Under the pieces are notes generated by a model that saw nothing but the letters and a program-made list of their open reading frames with translations, made no database searches and was not told where the DNA came from. The position numbers and the translations under genes are program-made. From contig CM060731.1 in assembly GCA_030704615.1 (NCBI GenBank), positions 9,734,001-9,798,000 on the forward strand: a stretch of 64,000 bases of DNA. The letters are read 5' to 3'. Of this stretch, positions 20,116 through 31,500 are shown piece by piece; position 1 is the first letter of the stretch, and each line of letters starts with the position of its first letter. The DNA comes from Takakia lepidozioides. Taxonomy: Eukaryota > Streptophyta > Takakiopsida > Takakiales > Takakiaceae.

Positions 20116-22103
20116 GGATAGTGCCGGGGATGCCCGGGCAAAAACTGCCCGCCCTGCCACGTATTCCGCGCCACGTTGGCGCACCTATACACTCTCCCAT
20201 ATTTGTGTCAAAAGAATAACTTATGGCTAAACCAGATTGAGCCATATCCTTTGTAGACAGGTATGGCAAAGTATAGAACATTACTCCCATATATCATTTT
20301 AGGAAAATATGGAAGTGTTTCTTCTCTTTTTATTTGGGGAAATGTACTTTTAATATAAGTGGATGGTTGGGTTTAAAAATTAAGAGTATGGTGTCATATA
20401 TTATTTGCAAAAATAATGACAAAATATATAATAATTAAAATATGGATGGATTGCACTACATTCATCCATTTTAAAATATCATTCATACATGTTATTGGCA
20501 TGAACTTGATACATATTTACCCTAACCCTAAGAGAACCTTCATTTGTCTTTGTGTCTTCTTCTTGACCTTGATGATTTGAACTGTTCTACAAACATAAAA
20601 GATGCACAATTCTTAAAAGGCTCACACAAAATTATCAACACGAAACCGTTGCACCGCCCACACAACAAACTTGCCACGCACAGAACAACCTCGCCCGCGC
20701 GAAAGCCTGCGCAGTGATAAAACAGAATGAAATAACCAGAGTCGAGAGAAGCAAGAATTCATTCACAATTTGCTTTGACACATTTGTCGAACATTATCAT
20801 CTCATAGTTACATTCTCACTTAACATACTTAGACTAACAAGTTATTTACATCATAGAGTCCCGCTTAATATACATGTAGGTGAATGTGGGGTTTAGGGAT
20901 GTAGGGTTTAAGATCTGAATATGGAGGATGACAACGACTTTTCAAATGAGGCATTCATTTATCCCTCTGACTTTGAGGAGGAATGGGAATGTATAGCAAG
21001 CTTGGAGGAGATCTTTGGAGGAGCTCATGTAAGCGGTGAGTCTGTTTCAACTCCTTCTTTTGAAGGAGCATATTTTTATCATTCCGATTTTGAGTCAGAT
21101 ATTGATGACAAGGTGAAAGTGAAATATTTGACTTTGATGATCATAAGGAAAGAAATGGATTTTCTAATATGCTCAACGACGATATGGAGCATGGTAATAC
21201 CAAAAAGCGCATTGTTATTGAAGATGGTGATAGACACGAAGCTTGGCCGCAAGCTAAACGCCCATCACATGTAATGCTCTCACGGTCAAAACAAAATAGA
21301 GTGATTTTTTCGAAAGTACCTAAAGTGAAATGTGACGTGTGTTTTACAAGTACACATGTTGAAAAAGATGATATCACCCTGTCATGTCGGAATTGTGACC
21401 ATACTTTGCTAGTGAAATAAAATATTCATGCATTGTTGACCGGATTCACTTTTGTTTTGTTTTCAAATAATCTCTAACTTAGTTATGAGGAGACATTGTG
21501 TTTTATGATAAAACATTGTGTAATATATGACATATTCTTGTACATTGTTACAACAATGTATATTCAACATAAGCTATACACTTACACAAATGTGTATCCA
21601 TTATGAACTTATAGAAGTATACTAAATATCCACTAAACTGTGTCATATACTTTTATGATATATGTATGGAATATTGACATTCAAGGTAACATTAACCCCA
21701 TATGTTTGAGTATGTATGAAGTATGAGATGGAGTATGGGATTCCTATAGTATAGTTTTGGATATCTTATCTCAAAAGTGGATGGCTAAATCCGCCTCAGC
21801 CATCCACTATTGAGGCAGTGTATGCCTCACAAGTCACAAGATACGACGTCATGTGGCACGGGAAGGCGGGCTTTGGGAGGGCGACGTGGCGGATAGGGAG
21901 GTGAGGACGTTGCAAGGCGTGGGCCTGGGCGTGAGCGAGGAAGGCTGGGGCAGGGGGTCCCATAGCCAGGCTTGTGCTTGTGTGGCGCTGGGGAGCAGGG
22001 AGTCAACGGGGAGGAGGGTGAGGGCTATGAGGGCTATGCGCCAACGTGGTGCGGAGTACGTGGCAGGGCAGGCAGTTTTTGCCCAGGCATCCCGGCACTA
22101 TCC
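20116..22103. mobile_element. ~2-kb DNA transposon with 68-bp terminal inverted repeats
   Basis: The left terminus 20116-20183 and the reverse complement of 22037-22103 align with one indel and four substitutions, all transitions, as expected for decaying cytosine-rich repeats. Both start GGATAGTGCCGGG. The repeats are GC-rich while the interior (about 20290-21780) is AT-rich. The flanks carry a possible 3-bp target duplication, CTC (20113-20115 and 22104-22106). Subterminal hairpins with the same 6-bp stem, ATGGCT/AGCCAT with an 11-nt loop, occur on both sides (20223-20245 and 21781-21803). An internal ORF (20921-21420) is frameshifted. I cannot place it in a superfamily: the TIR is not CACTA-like, and a 3-bp duplication would also be compatible with PIF/Harbinger. 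Confidence 0.85.
20921..21420 (+). pseudogene. Acidic/zinc-ribbon-like ORF inside the TIR element
   Basis: The reading starts at ATG 20921 with a strongly acidic, aromatic N-terminal part ('SDFEEEWECIASLEEIFGG', 'YFYHSDFESDIDD'). Near 21112 the coding sense moves to another frame and continues with a basic linker to a C-terminal C-x2-C-x14-C-x2-C array ('KCDVCFTS', 'LSCRNCDHTLL') ending at 21420. The frame change is a one-base lesion, not an intron, since the gap is too short. An acidic N-terminus plus a C-terminal cysteine-rich module is reminiscent of piggyBac-type transposases with the catalytic core missing. The element's ends are not piggyBac-like (no TTAA), so that comparison is only a hint. 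Confidence 0.45.
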
Positions 22104-23180
22104 CTCTAGTGTCTGGGACATAGTACTGAGGGCCGGCCATGCAAACAAATGATATTTGTTGGCAGCTGGACTGAGGTGATGAACACCAGCTCGATTGCCA
22201 ACCATCTCTGGATTAGCACAGACGAAACGAGATTCAAACATCAAATGAAAGGCGCAATAGAATCGAAAACCTGAAAGAAGAAAGCAGTTGGCCTGAACTG
22301 GCCATAGATTTTTAACGAGGAATACCAAACACGACTAATAGTCAAATTTCTTATCCACGGGAGAAATTTGCCGTTCCTTCCACCTTCTATCGTTCTATAA
22401 GAATCTATCAGATTATAACGAAACTAAAAGGGTTTAGCAACATACCTAGAGTTTAAAAATGCGCTTGAAATGCTCGTAATGAGTAGGACTTGACACTCAT
22501 GATATAATTTCCTCTTTTAGTCTGGGTGTCGAACAAAGAATTCCCTAGCAGCCTCGACGTTGATATCTAGTTCCCGAACAGTCTCACGGCGAACAGAAGA
22601 ATTCATTCTATTGATAATACTATCTGCAATCCCAACAAACTGTTTAGGAGCAAAATTCCACAAATCCGCAAGTTCTCTAATACGAGAATCTTCATGACGA
22701 TACACTAAACCGCCACCTACTTCCTTCCAAAGCTTGACATGCCATTGGTTGGCTTGCACATTTGCAAATAGTGAATTGTGGTGGTTTTGGGTTTAATAAT
22801 GGGTGGCTCCAAGGGAAGTCTACAATATGGTTCTGGGGGTTCATTCATATATTAAGTCAAGCTAAGTGCACCCACACCATAGGGAATCCACACTATGGCG
22901 CCATAGCTAGACGCGGTGAGGCTCAACTCGAGAAAGATAAGCCCACCGCGATCTGTCGTGAAGATAACAACGTCAGGTGCCCAAACATGTATTGGCCCCT
23001 AGATTGACACTTGGGTCAATCCCAAATGTCAATATATAAAAACTAGCTATTTCCTAGCTAACTTCATACTAGTGGTAACATAACTTGACAGCTGTCGTGC
23101 GCATACATATCGCTACACAACTATATGTCCAAAACCACACAATACATGTACACACCAAACACTAGTCTATCACTACTCCA
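22104..23180. other. No confident gene; one minus-strand ORF of unknown origin
   Basis: A minus-strand ORF at 22517-22759 reads 'LADLWNFAPKQFVGIADSI' and 'RETVRELDINVEAAREFF' and looks coding-like, but I recognise no family and see no ATG-led upstream exon. It may be a retroelement fragment, because it lies beside other such debris. Confidence 0.25.
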
Positions 23181-23333
23181 TCACTAGTGCACCACTAGTC
23201 ACCACTAGGCTGTCATTAACCACCACTAGTGCAGCCACTAATCCACCACTAGGCTGCCACTAGCCACCACTAGTGCAGCCACTAGTCCACCACTAGGCTG
23301 CCACTAGCCACCACTAGTGCAGCCACTAGTGCA
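23181..23333. repeat. Minisatellite, ~44-bp period, CACTAG-rich
   Basis: About three and a half copies of a ~44-bp unit, made of 'ccaccactagtgcagccact' followed by 'agtccaccactaggctgcca', lie head to tail. The first copy is more diverged. Within each unit the half-motifs CCACTAGTG and CCACTAGGC alternate, so there is also an inner ~22-bp periodicity. The repeat does not encode a recognisable peptide. Confidence 0.85.
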
Positions 23334-23599
23334 TCACAAATCGCCCCCCTAGCTGGCGCTTAGGTCCTTCTAAGTCCAAGTAGCCACAAAATATGATAGT
23401 GGCCAAACCCTCACTAAGTCCTCCACCACTGTCCCTACTACACTCAAACTCAATAGATCAAGAGGCCGGGTACAAGAGTTGCCCCATCGTTAGTCGTCGT
23501 CTTACAACTTGTGAACTTGAGCCTGAGATCTCGGGTATTGATTCATATGAGCTTGGCCTCCCATGTCTTGTTAGCTGCCACTAGTCATATCCACTGCCA

Positions 23600-23818
23600 C
23601 TATCCCAAGCAGTATGGACATAACCAATCTCCATCAGGAACCCTCTCAAGAGGTGGTGTCAAGCATCCCATGTGCCAACCTCTTGAGCATCGATCACACA
23701 CCAGCATAGTGGCGGCACCACAAGCATGCCCACATAGCATGCAACGCAACCCTGCAGGTACCACTACAAGGTTGGGATCTATCCTCCCATCCACATGTGG
23801 AAGATGACATGGCGCATT
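23600..23818 (-). pseudogene. PHD-finger coding fragment, probably from a retroelement
   Basis: The minus strand encodes a complete C4HC3 PHD finger: 'CMLCGHACGAATMLVCDRC', then 'GWHMGCLTPPL' and 'GDWLCPYC', followed by a stop at 23600-23602. The frame stays open upstream to about 23818 and has no ATG. It ends exactly where the opposite-strand RT element begins. PHD fingers of this 'GWHxxCLTPPL' type occur in chromatin proteins and also within some plant and algal retroelement proteins. The isolated position in repeat-rich DNA favours a mobile-element fragment. Confidence 0.6.
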
Positions 23819-23822
23819 TTAG

Positions 23823-25336
23823 AAAAAAAAGACACATCAGAAATACCTCTCTATACATACTTTACACGTGAAACAGATGATCTATGCATTAAGATCCTTA
23901 CTACCAAAAAAGCCCCAAGACCAGATGAGATATCCAACTTTGTCTTAAAACATATGCTCCATTAATTACATGACCTCCTTTATCTCATCTTCCTCCATTG
24001 TTATAAACAAAAAGAAATCCCACAAACATAGAAAACTAGCATCACCACACTACTATACAAAAAAGGTGATTCCACTGAATTATCAAACCACCGCCCAGTA
24101 ACCTTAGCAAACACCATCTACAAACTCTTCATTAGCATACTCACATTCACACCACGTATGACGAACGACATCAAATACTACACAATAGCCATGATGGATT
24201 TAGACCCGAACACCAGACAATTACAATTCCTACTAACTGCATTAGAAGATGCAAAACTAACAAATCAAGGCATATACATACTCTACATAGACTTCAAAAA
24301 GGCATTTGGATCAATAGACCATGCTAGACTCTTAGCAGTAATGACAGAATTGGGTGTTCCAAATGATGTTGTCCACCTAATTGGCAATATATATTCAAAC
24401 TCAATAACTAGATTCTTTGGAGAGCACTTTGGAACAACAAAACCCATATTAATACAACGAGGTACCATACAAGGAGACACCCTAAGTCCATATTTTTTTT
24501 TATCTTATTTATAGAACCATTGTTTAGATGGATGCAACAGAACCAAAATGGATGCACATTCAAGACATCAAACACCCACGAAAGCTCAGTAGCATACGTT
24601 GATGATCTAGCAACCATCAGTAACAACATAAAATTCCTCCAACCACAACTAAACAAAATACAAAAATTCAACGAATGGGCCGACATGGATCTTAGTATCC
24701 TAAATGTGCAATTACGAGATGCCCTAACAAATCACATCTCACCCCTAGTGCCTTCAAAGCCTTATCCAAATACACAACATTGCACACCTAAAAGAATCAA
24801 TCCTCATCCTACACCAAAATGAACCATATATATACATTGGCTCATAAGTCATACCTTCGCTCAAATGGAACCTTCAAAGACACTTCTCAACCAAAAAACT
24901 CAGAAAACAAAGCTCACAACTTATGAATAAATAGGAAAATCAAAATCATGGGTAGAATACAACATTAATGGAGTATTGTAATCCATGCAAGATATCCAAA
25001 TATTAGATAGACATATCATATCTCTCACCAAAATAATATGTGGCCTTTCTCAAAGCACCCTAAACTTCATTATTTGCTCCATATACTAGGTGGAACAAAT
25101 GGTCTTTCCTTCAAAAAAGCTTACCTCAAATGCATAGGAAAAAACTTAAATGACACTAGAAGGCTTGGTATCATATATCGTGGACTAACCAAATATATAA
25201 TAGCCAAACAAGGGAGAGCAGCCAAACTACCCCGCATCACTCGCACATTTGCACTACTTCATGATAATGAGATGCGCTACCGTAGTTTTGAGAAAGAATT
25301 TCCAATAGATGTCACCCTTCTTGAAAACCTCTAGAA
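23823..25336 (+). mobile_element. Decayed non-LTR retrotransposon of a second family (RT)
   Basis: Plus-strand frames give RT motifs in order: 'KAPRPDEISNFVLKHML' (about 23910-23960), 'NHRPVTLANTIYKLF', 'LYIDFKKAFGSIDHARLL', 'QRGTIQGDTLSPYFF', and the catalytic 'AYVDDLATIS' (about 24592-24620). A downstream piece at 25038-25334 ends in a stop. Several in-frame stops (for example near 23962 and 24030) and frameshifts near 24510 and 24700 make it inactive. Its RT differs clearly from the LINE at 51.7-55.3 kb, so the window holds two non-LTR families. I see no endonuclease domain. Confidence 0.85.
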
Positions 25337-28300
25337 CAAACACAAGGATCAACTCTCCACCAACCAAAGACACAATCAACAAAAACCCTTAAACTTTTTT
25401 CCGTCAACATACATGACCTCATCCAACTCACTCACTCAAATGGAAAAACATTTACAATTTAGTTAATCTAACCCCCAAATTCAAGATTTGTTTCTGATAT
25501 TTGATTCTAAAGATGATTTGGATACTTTCTATGAAGAGTTTAATACATTATAAGGAATAAAAATTGTATTAAATTTTGTTTTAATTATGGATTTAAAATG
25601 ATATTTGTTTTACTTAAGTAGAAAGAAATCAAAATATTCAGTTTTTTGATCAAAACTCAATTGTATGTATAGTGCATCATGTGAACTACAAAATGCCCAA
25701 ATTTGGCTCAAATATTCTAATTTTATTATTTAGAATGGCAATTTGTGAGATTCAAAATATTTTTGGACATCAAAGTGCAATAGTGCACTTTAAGTCTATG
25801 CAAAATTTTGCTCTAGTTCTATCTAGACCTATAACAATCAACGAGAATAGGCCAATTAAAAGTTGGTTGTATGAGGGACAAGATGATGCAATTTAATATA
25901 GGCCGCTCATCCAAATTAGCCTCACACAAGTACTGCAACATTAGGCTATCCTCCACAACTCAAACATAACGCCGATATTGTAATTTGGCACACCCATTCC
26001 TCTGGCCGGTCATTGACGACTATAATAGGCATCACAAAGATGGCCTCCACTGATTGCCATAACAATCTGAGGCCATGGCAACTTAAAAATACGCCTGGAA
26101 CACCCCCTACGACTGATTCTTCAGCTCTCATCACGCACAAAACTAGGAACACCTACCTAAAAATCTCTAAATGGCTTTGTAAGCAAAAGTTGCATCAGAT
26201 GAGATTGAGCCAATTAGCGAAACGTCAAAGCTGTTAGATATACCATCCTTTCAAACTGTTGGTTTCCTCTCAAAGTGTAAGCAGAATCAATGAGGAGTCG
26301 AGTACAGTAGCAGGCTTGTATTCAAAGAATGAAAGGACTTACTTGAAGGTCATATGCAGACAGAATAGAAAAGTAGTCAGATCATTGCCATCGCCATGGC
26401 CTAACTTACCTCACTGGCCTATTCTTCATTATTGCCAGATGGGGAGTGTGCAATACAGTGAGACATGACTTCCTAGTGCAGAAGTACTTGTGGCCGTGAA
26501 ACAGCTAGAGCTCAGCTCACTTGCCTAGTATGGGTAGGACAGATGACTAGTTTCTCCGAGATAATCAACATTAGTGGACTGCCATTGCAGAAGAAAACTA
26601 AAAAGGGAAAAGAAAATTGCAAGCTCAAATGTCAACTCATCTCGACTTAGAGTTTGTGTATTCTGCTGGTAAATTCCTACACAGTACATGCCACTGAGTC
26701 AATGTTGTCTAAATGCTCATGAAATGAGACAAATATGTGTAAATGAGACTATCCAAAATATCACCCCACCATCACCATTCACCATCAAAGTTGTGCATGT
26801 CATGGTCTGAGGCAACGAAGCAATGCCTAAACAGGAATACAATATGCAGTTGCAAGCCAAACAAACTATCAGGCAAATGTAAACATTTAGACCTACAAGT
26901 CTGCATACAGTTGCAAGGGAACTTCTCTGGTTGAATGTGTAGGAAAATGTAGGCCAATTACAAGAGAACAACTCTTCATCTTCCACAAGACAATTTCTAG
27001 CTGGAGAACATTATGAGCTCGTGATTTCTCTGAGAATGTATCATTTAAAGTAAACAGAGTCTGTGCCTTGACACTCTTATAATGGAGAATCCAGCTAGCT
27101 TCTACTGTACAATTACATTATTTGAATCACGGAAATCAACATTAACTTTACTTTCCACCTACAACACGTACTGAATGCAATGACATGATTGCTTTTTGGA
27201 AATAATAGAGTATGACTGTAATGTACAAAAAGCTAGAAACTATCCACAATTTGCATGAAACAACCGCGATTTATTCAGAATCACCCCTTCATTTTCTACT
27301 TTCCAGATAGAAACTCCCATGTCTTCCTTCCCAAATGCCAAGAGCCGGACACTGAAGGAGAAGAAAGGAAAATGACTGAAGCATTTAGTCCTAATGAGCG
27401 AGCATGTTTTGGACTGCTTCTCAAGATGCATCTACTCTCAAACAATATTGGATGTCTGGATGCAGGAACTCAACTGAATCTCAAATACCACATGTAATTA
27501 TACAGCTTCGAATCAGCACATCATTGCCATACAGGGTCCTTAGAGAACCTAAGTCAATAAACAGTCAAACCACTCAAAGAATGTGCACCCTTGATGTTTT
27601 CAAAGATTACAGGATTGCAGGACCTTGAAATTGCAGTCGTGAAAGCAACCAGTCATTTGTACCCACCAAAAGAGAAACATGTGCTAAGTGTCAAATATTG
27701 TTTTCTGTAGGTAGGGTAGAAGGTTAGGTAGGCCAGGAAATACCTATGTAACAGCTGCTCAGTGCCCAAACTCCAGCTGATTGAATGATAGGGACTCCAT
27801 TGTCATTGCTAGCTCCTACGCTTCTAGCCACCCTTCTAGCACAGTGGCAACAAAGAAGCACATTAGCTCACACCAGTGATCCCTCGGTAATCCACCACCT
27901 TCACCTTCACTTGCAATTTTGTTGTTAATCAGCAAAGACACCAAACGGACTGAAGCTGACATGACCACACAGCATCCATTGATCCACACCTAGCCCTTAC
28001 AATTTACGGAACCTCCTCAAGTGTTCCTTCTCTCTCCGGTTAACAGCAAACCTTCAATTTCCTCCACAGGTAGATACTGTTAACAGCTTCTAAAGGAAGG
28101 AAAGAGAATTTCAAAACCGCATAGTCTCGTTCGCAGAATTCCAAAAACCGGAGCCGAGCAATTGGTAATTTGGTACGCTAATCTCCCAAAAAAATTTAAA
28201 AAACAGAGGTGTTTCTGTGTGGAGAATCGAGGCAAAACATGTGGCAGATTTCGAAGTCATTTGCTGATGTGTTCAACGGCAGGGTGTCATTGAGAGTAGA

Positions 28301-29047
28301 TGCTGTGCAAAATTACTGTAAAGTGATTGGTTAAGTGCTGAAACTCGGCCATAGCCACACAGGTGCGGGCTGGCCCTTAGGCAGTATAACAGAAAGACCA
28401 TCGTATCACAATACGATTGCAACCTAACAGATGCATTGACCATATGTGCGCAAGACACAAAAAGAGATTGGGACGATGGGATGGGCCGGCCACCATGGTG
28501 ACAAAACGTTATGGTGATAACACAGATAAGAGTCACCTGGTTTTCCTCGATCTCATGAAAAACACTTCAAATGATAGGAATAGCCACAAGACAGGCAGAT
28601 TGTATTGTCAGAAATACAGAGTACTCAGTGATTGGAAAAACAATGAAGTACACCTACTACAGCTCAAATGGGTCATAGTTCCTTCAAGTCCCCAAACCAA
28701 GAGTGCAGTTCCTTCACTTGGAAATTATTGCAATTCTTGCTTTGCCATCTCCTAGACTGCAGAGTTATCTTTTGTGTGGATGGTAACCTGGTCAGTTTGT
28801 GAAGATACAAGAAAAGGAATAAATTCAATAACTGCCAGTACGACCACCCTGGGGCAGATTCAATCCAATCTAGACTTCGTAGAACATTAAGAACCATACA
28901 GACGCAATACTCACTCTACAGAAGCGACTGAGCTCTTTAAGCCTCCAAAACTCAATAGCACTCTAATCATATGAAAGAACACATGAATCAATCCATTGGG
29001 CTGACCACCACCTCAAGTGGAAGAGATTTTGTGAGGCCCAAACAAAA
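25337..29047. other. Intergenic; no gene recognised
   Basis: About 3.7 kb of AT-rich sequence with only short unrelated ORFs on both strands. The last few hundred bases before 29048 should contain the 3' untranslated region of the minus-strand VIP3 gene. I see no RNA gene or repeat worth naming. Confidence 0.4.
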
Positions 29048-30963
29048 CTATGTGTACTCATACAACGAGATACTCTTATCATCTGATACACTGGCCAATC
29101 TACCAACCCTAACACCATCACCACCAGGAGGACGGAATGCAACAGCCCACACCTGGTCAGTGTGATCTGTCATTGTTTGGACAGCAGCCCTCATCTTAAG
29201 ATCCCACAACCGGACAGTCCGGTCACTGGACCCTGTAGCCAAGGCCAGCCCATCAGGACTCACATCAACACTCAGCACCCAGCTAGCATGACCTGAAAAA
29301 GCACTGATCAAAGTCCGACTCTCCACATCATACATGTGAACATGCATGTCATCGGATGCAGTAAATAGTACTCGTGAATCAACAGGTGAAAATGCTAGCG
29401 ACCGGACAGGCATTGCATGACCCTCTAGAAGGTGCAAGAGCTTTGCCCTCGCAACATCAAAAATAGCCACTGTTCCATCCATAGTACTGCACGCTAGGCG
29501 TTTCCCGTCTAAGCTCCAGGCGACAGCAAGGACAAACTTGCTCGCACCACTCTTGTCCGATGGTGTGGAGTCAGCAGTGATTTCTGCCTTGGGCACTACG
29601 AGAGCCTGCTCCGTGCGCCAGGTGGTGGTGTTCCATAGTGTCACCGAAGCACTCCCTCCCCCAGCAACAGCCAGGACTCCCCCCTGCCAATACCACATAG
29701 ACATGGTGCAACACCTTACAAGACCACAGACTAAAGACGAGTCCGGAATGTGTAATGCATACCCTCATCTGCTTCCAAGAGAGGCATTTAGAATACTAGC
29801 TCAAAAGGGAAGAGGAATGTGCAAAAATGTGATTGCCCTCAACATTAGCTCTACCGAATGAATTGAACACCAAAAAATGTTGTCTGGGTTTACAACCCCA
29901 CTGTAAAGGCTTGCCGGTAGTATTCTTCTAGTTGGATCTGACCATATGCCAAAGGAGGGTTCTATGGTTATCCCAATCTACGACTTCTGGATGACACTAC
30001 ACAATTGCTACGGCCTGCCCAAATAAGGCTCCAAATTCCCCAAGACTAAGGCAGCATGAGCCCAACAAACATGTTGGGATGCTCACAATTCTGCCGCTTT
30101 CTCACAGGTGAAGGAACATACAACTCATCTATTCATCAGGTAAAGGTGCACTAAAAGAATACAAGAAACTGTCGGGCGGGTAGGACAAATCTGCTTAACT
30201 GCATTGCAATGACACAGACAATATTGACATCTATGTTTGTGGGCACATCAGGAGTCAAGGTTTGCATTGCATGAGAACCAACGGAAACCACCACAGCTAC
30301 ACCTTGACTAATCTCACAAAGCCTAATGCAAGAGCACGGAAATGAACCAACCTTTGGATCAAATTGCATGAGCCAGGCCTCTGATGGAGGCGTCTCAAGA
30401 GTAGCAACTGTGGCATTGCTATCGACATCAAAGACACGGACAAAACTGTCCAGAGATGTGGAGGCAGCTATGGTGCCTGCTGGGTGTGCCGCTACAGCTA
30501 CCACACCCAGGGCATGACCTGCCAATTGCACTGGAGGATTAGCTGCTACTTTGATCACTCTATACATCTAGAAGACTTGACCATAGCTAATTGGCACCCA
30601 ACATTGGATCGAAATCAAATAAACTCTTGAGAACTTGTAGGAAAATTTGGATCTTCTCTTCTTGTTATCTAGGAGATTCAATTGCACATATCACAAAGTA
30701 GGAGACCTTGACCCCGGCAGCAGAATCACCTGGCTAAACATATATTTACGGGTCGACCAAGAAAGAGACAACAAGAGAACAGGATACATACCTGTATTGG
30801 TGCGTTCGAGCTCCAGCTCGTCGCCCTTCCATAGCTTCACGGTCTCGTCAACAGAGCCCGTGATCAAAAGGGCCGGACGAGCATCTGTAGCCGGCGCCCA
30901 CGCGACAGACCATATCCCGTCATTGTGCGCACTTGGCAAGTTCTTCAAGCTGCTAATCTTCAT
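29048..30963 (-). CDS. VIP3: VIP3/SKI8 (WDR61) WD40-repeat protein
   Basis: Three minus-strand exons: 30963-30792, 30518-30352 and 29683-29048, phases 1 and 0, giving 324 residues, close to Arabidopsis VIP3 (321). It begins 'MKISSLKNLPSAHNDGIWS' and ends 'GRLASVSDDKSISLYEYT'. WD repeats are plain: 'ALLITGSVDETVKLW', 'DSFVRVFDVD', 'DGTVAIFDV', 'VLFTASDDMHVHMYDV' and 'LALATGSSDRTVRLWDLKM', consistent with a seven-blade propeller. In plants the protein serves in the Paf1 complex (transcription-coupled histone modification) and in the SKI complex that feeds the cytoplasmic exosome. It is divergent from the RRM gene starting at 31501. Confidence 0.95.
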
Positions 30964-31500
30964 CCTCCTCCTACAAAACCGCCCACCACCTTACCTTCAC
31001 TTCTTCATCAATCCCTGAACTCTCTCATTCTGGTGCCTGCATCAGAAGATCACCCACAAAGATCCGATCTTTCTCAGTCTTGAGCTCATTGCAAGCAACG
31101 CACAACTGGGGCCTAGAGTAACCAGATTCAACACCACGTCACGGATTCAATTAAGCCTAATTAAAAGCTCAAGGGCTAGGGTTTCGATTTATTAGGTCGT
31201 TTATCTAAAATCTCAGGAGCTGTTAGGGCGTCAGCCTGTACAAATATTCGCCGCTGCAAGAAGTCGGAGAGCCGGGTTTAGATTCACAACTCCAATCTAA
31301 CAGTATCGTGATGTGCGTTGGCCAAAATCGAAATCCTAGCTTGTTGAGCTGCTCAAGCTGCAGTTTTTGCATTCTCTTCTAGCACGGATCTCACTGAGCA
31401 CTTTTTGTCGAGGAAGTGGTGGGGAGGTTGGGTTTTCTCTTCTGCTTGTGAGAAAGGACACATATCAAAAACTTGGTGAAATACAACTCAGAGAAGCGTG
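30964..31500. promoter_or_regulatory. Shared intergenic region between VIP3 and RRM gene
   Basis: The start codons of VIP3 (minus) and the NIFK-like gene (plus) are 537 bp apart, head to head, with no intervening ORF or mobile element. The interval must hold both 5' leaders and promoters, so a bidirectional promoter is plausible. I could not identify a clear TATA box for either side. Confidence 0.5.

Noticed and set aside
20520-20535. CCCTAACCCTAA as telomeric repeat
   Set aside because: Only two partial units; too short to mean anything.
21113-21148. Tiny intron explaining the frame change in the TIR-element ORF
   Set aside because: About 36 nt is below plausible plant intron length; a one-base lesion is simpler.
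23181-23333. CRISPR-like array
   Set aside because: The repeats are contiguous with no unique spacers, and the DNA is plant nuclear.
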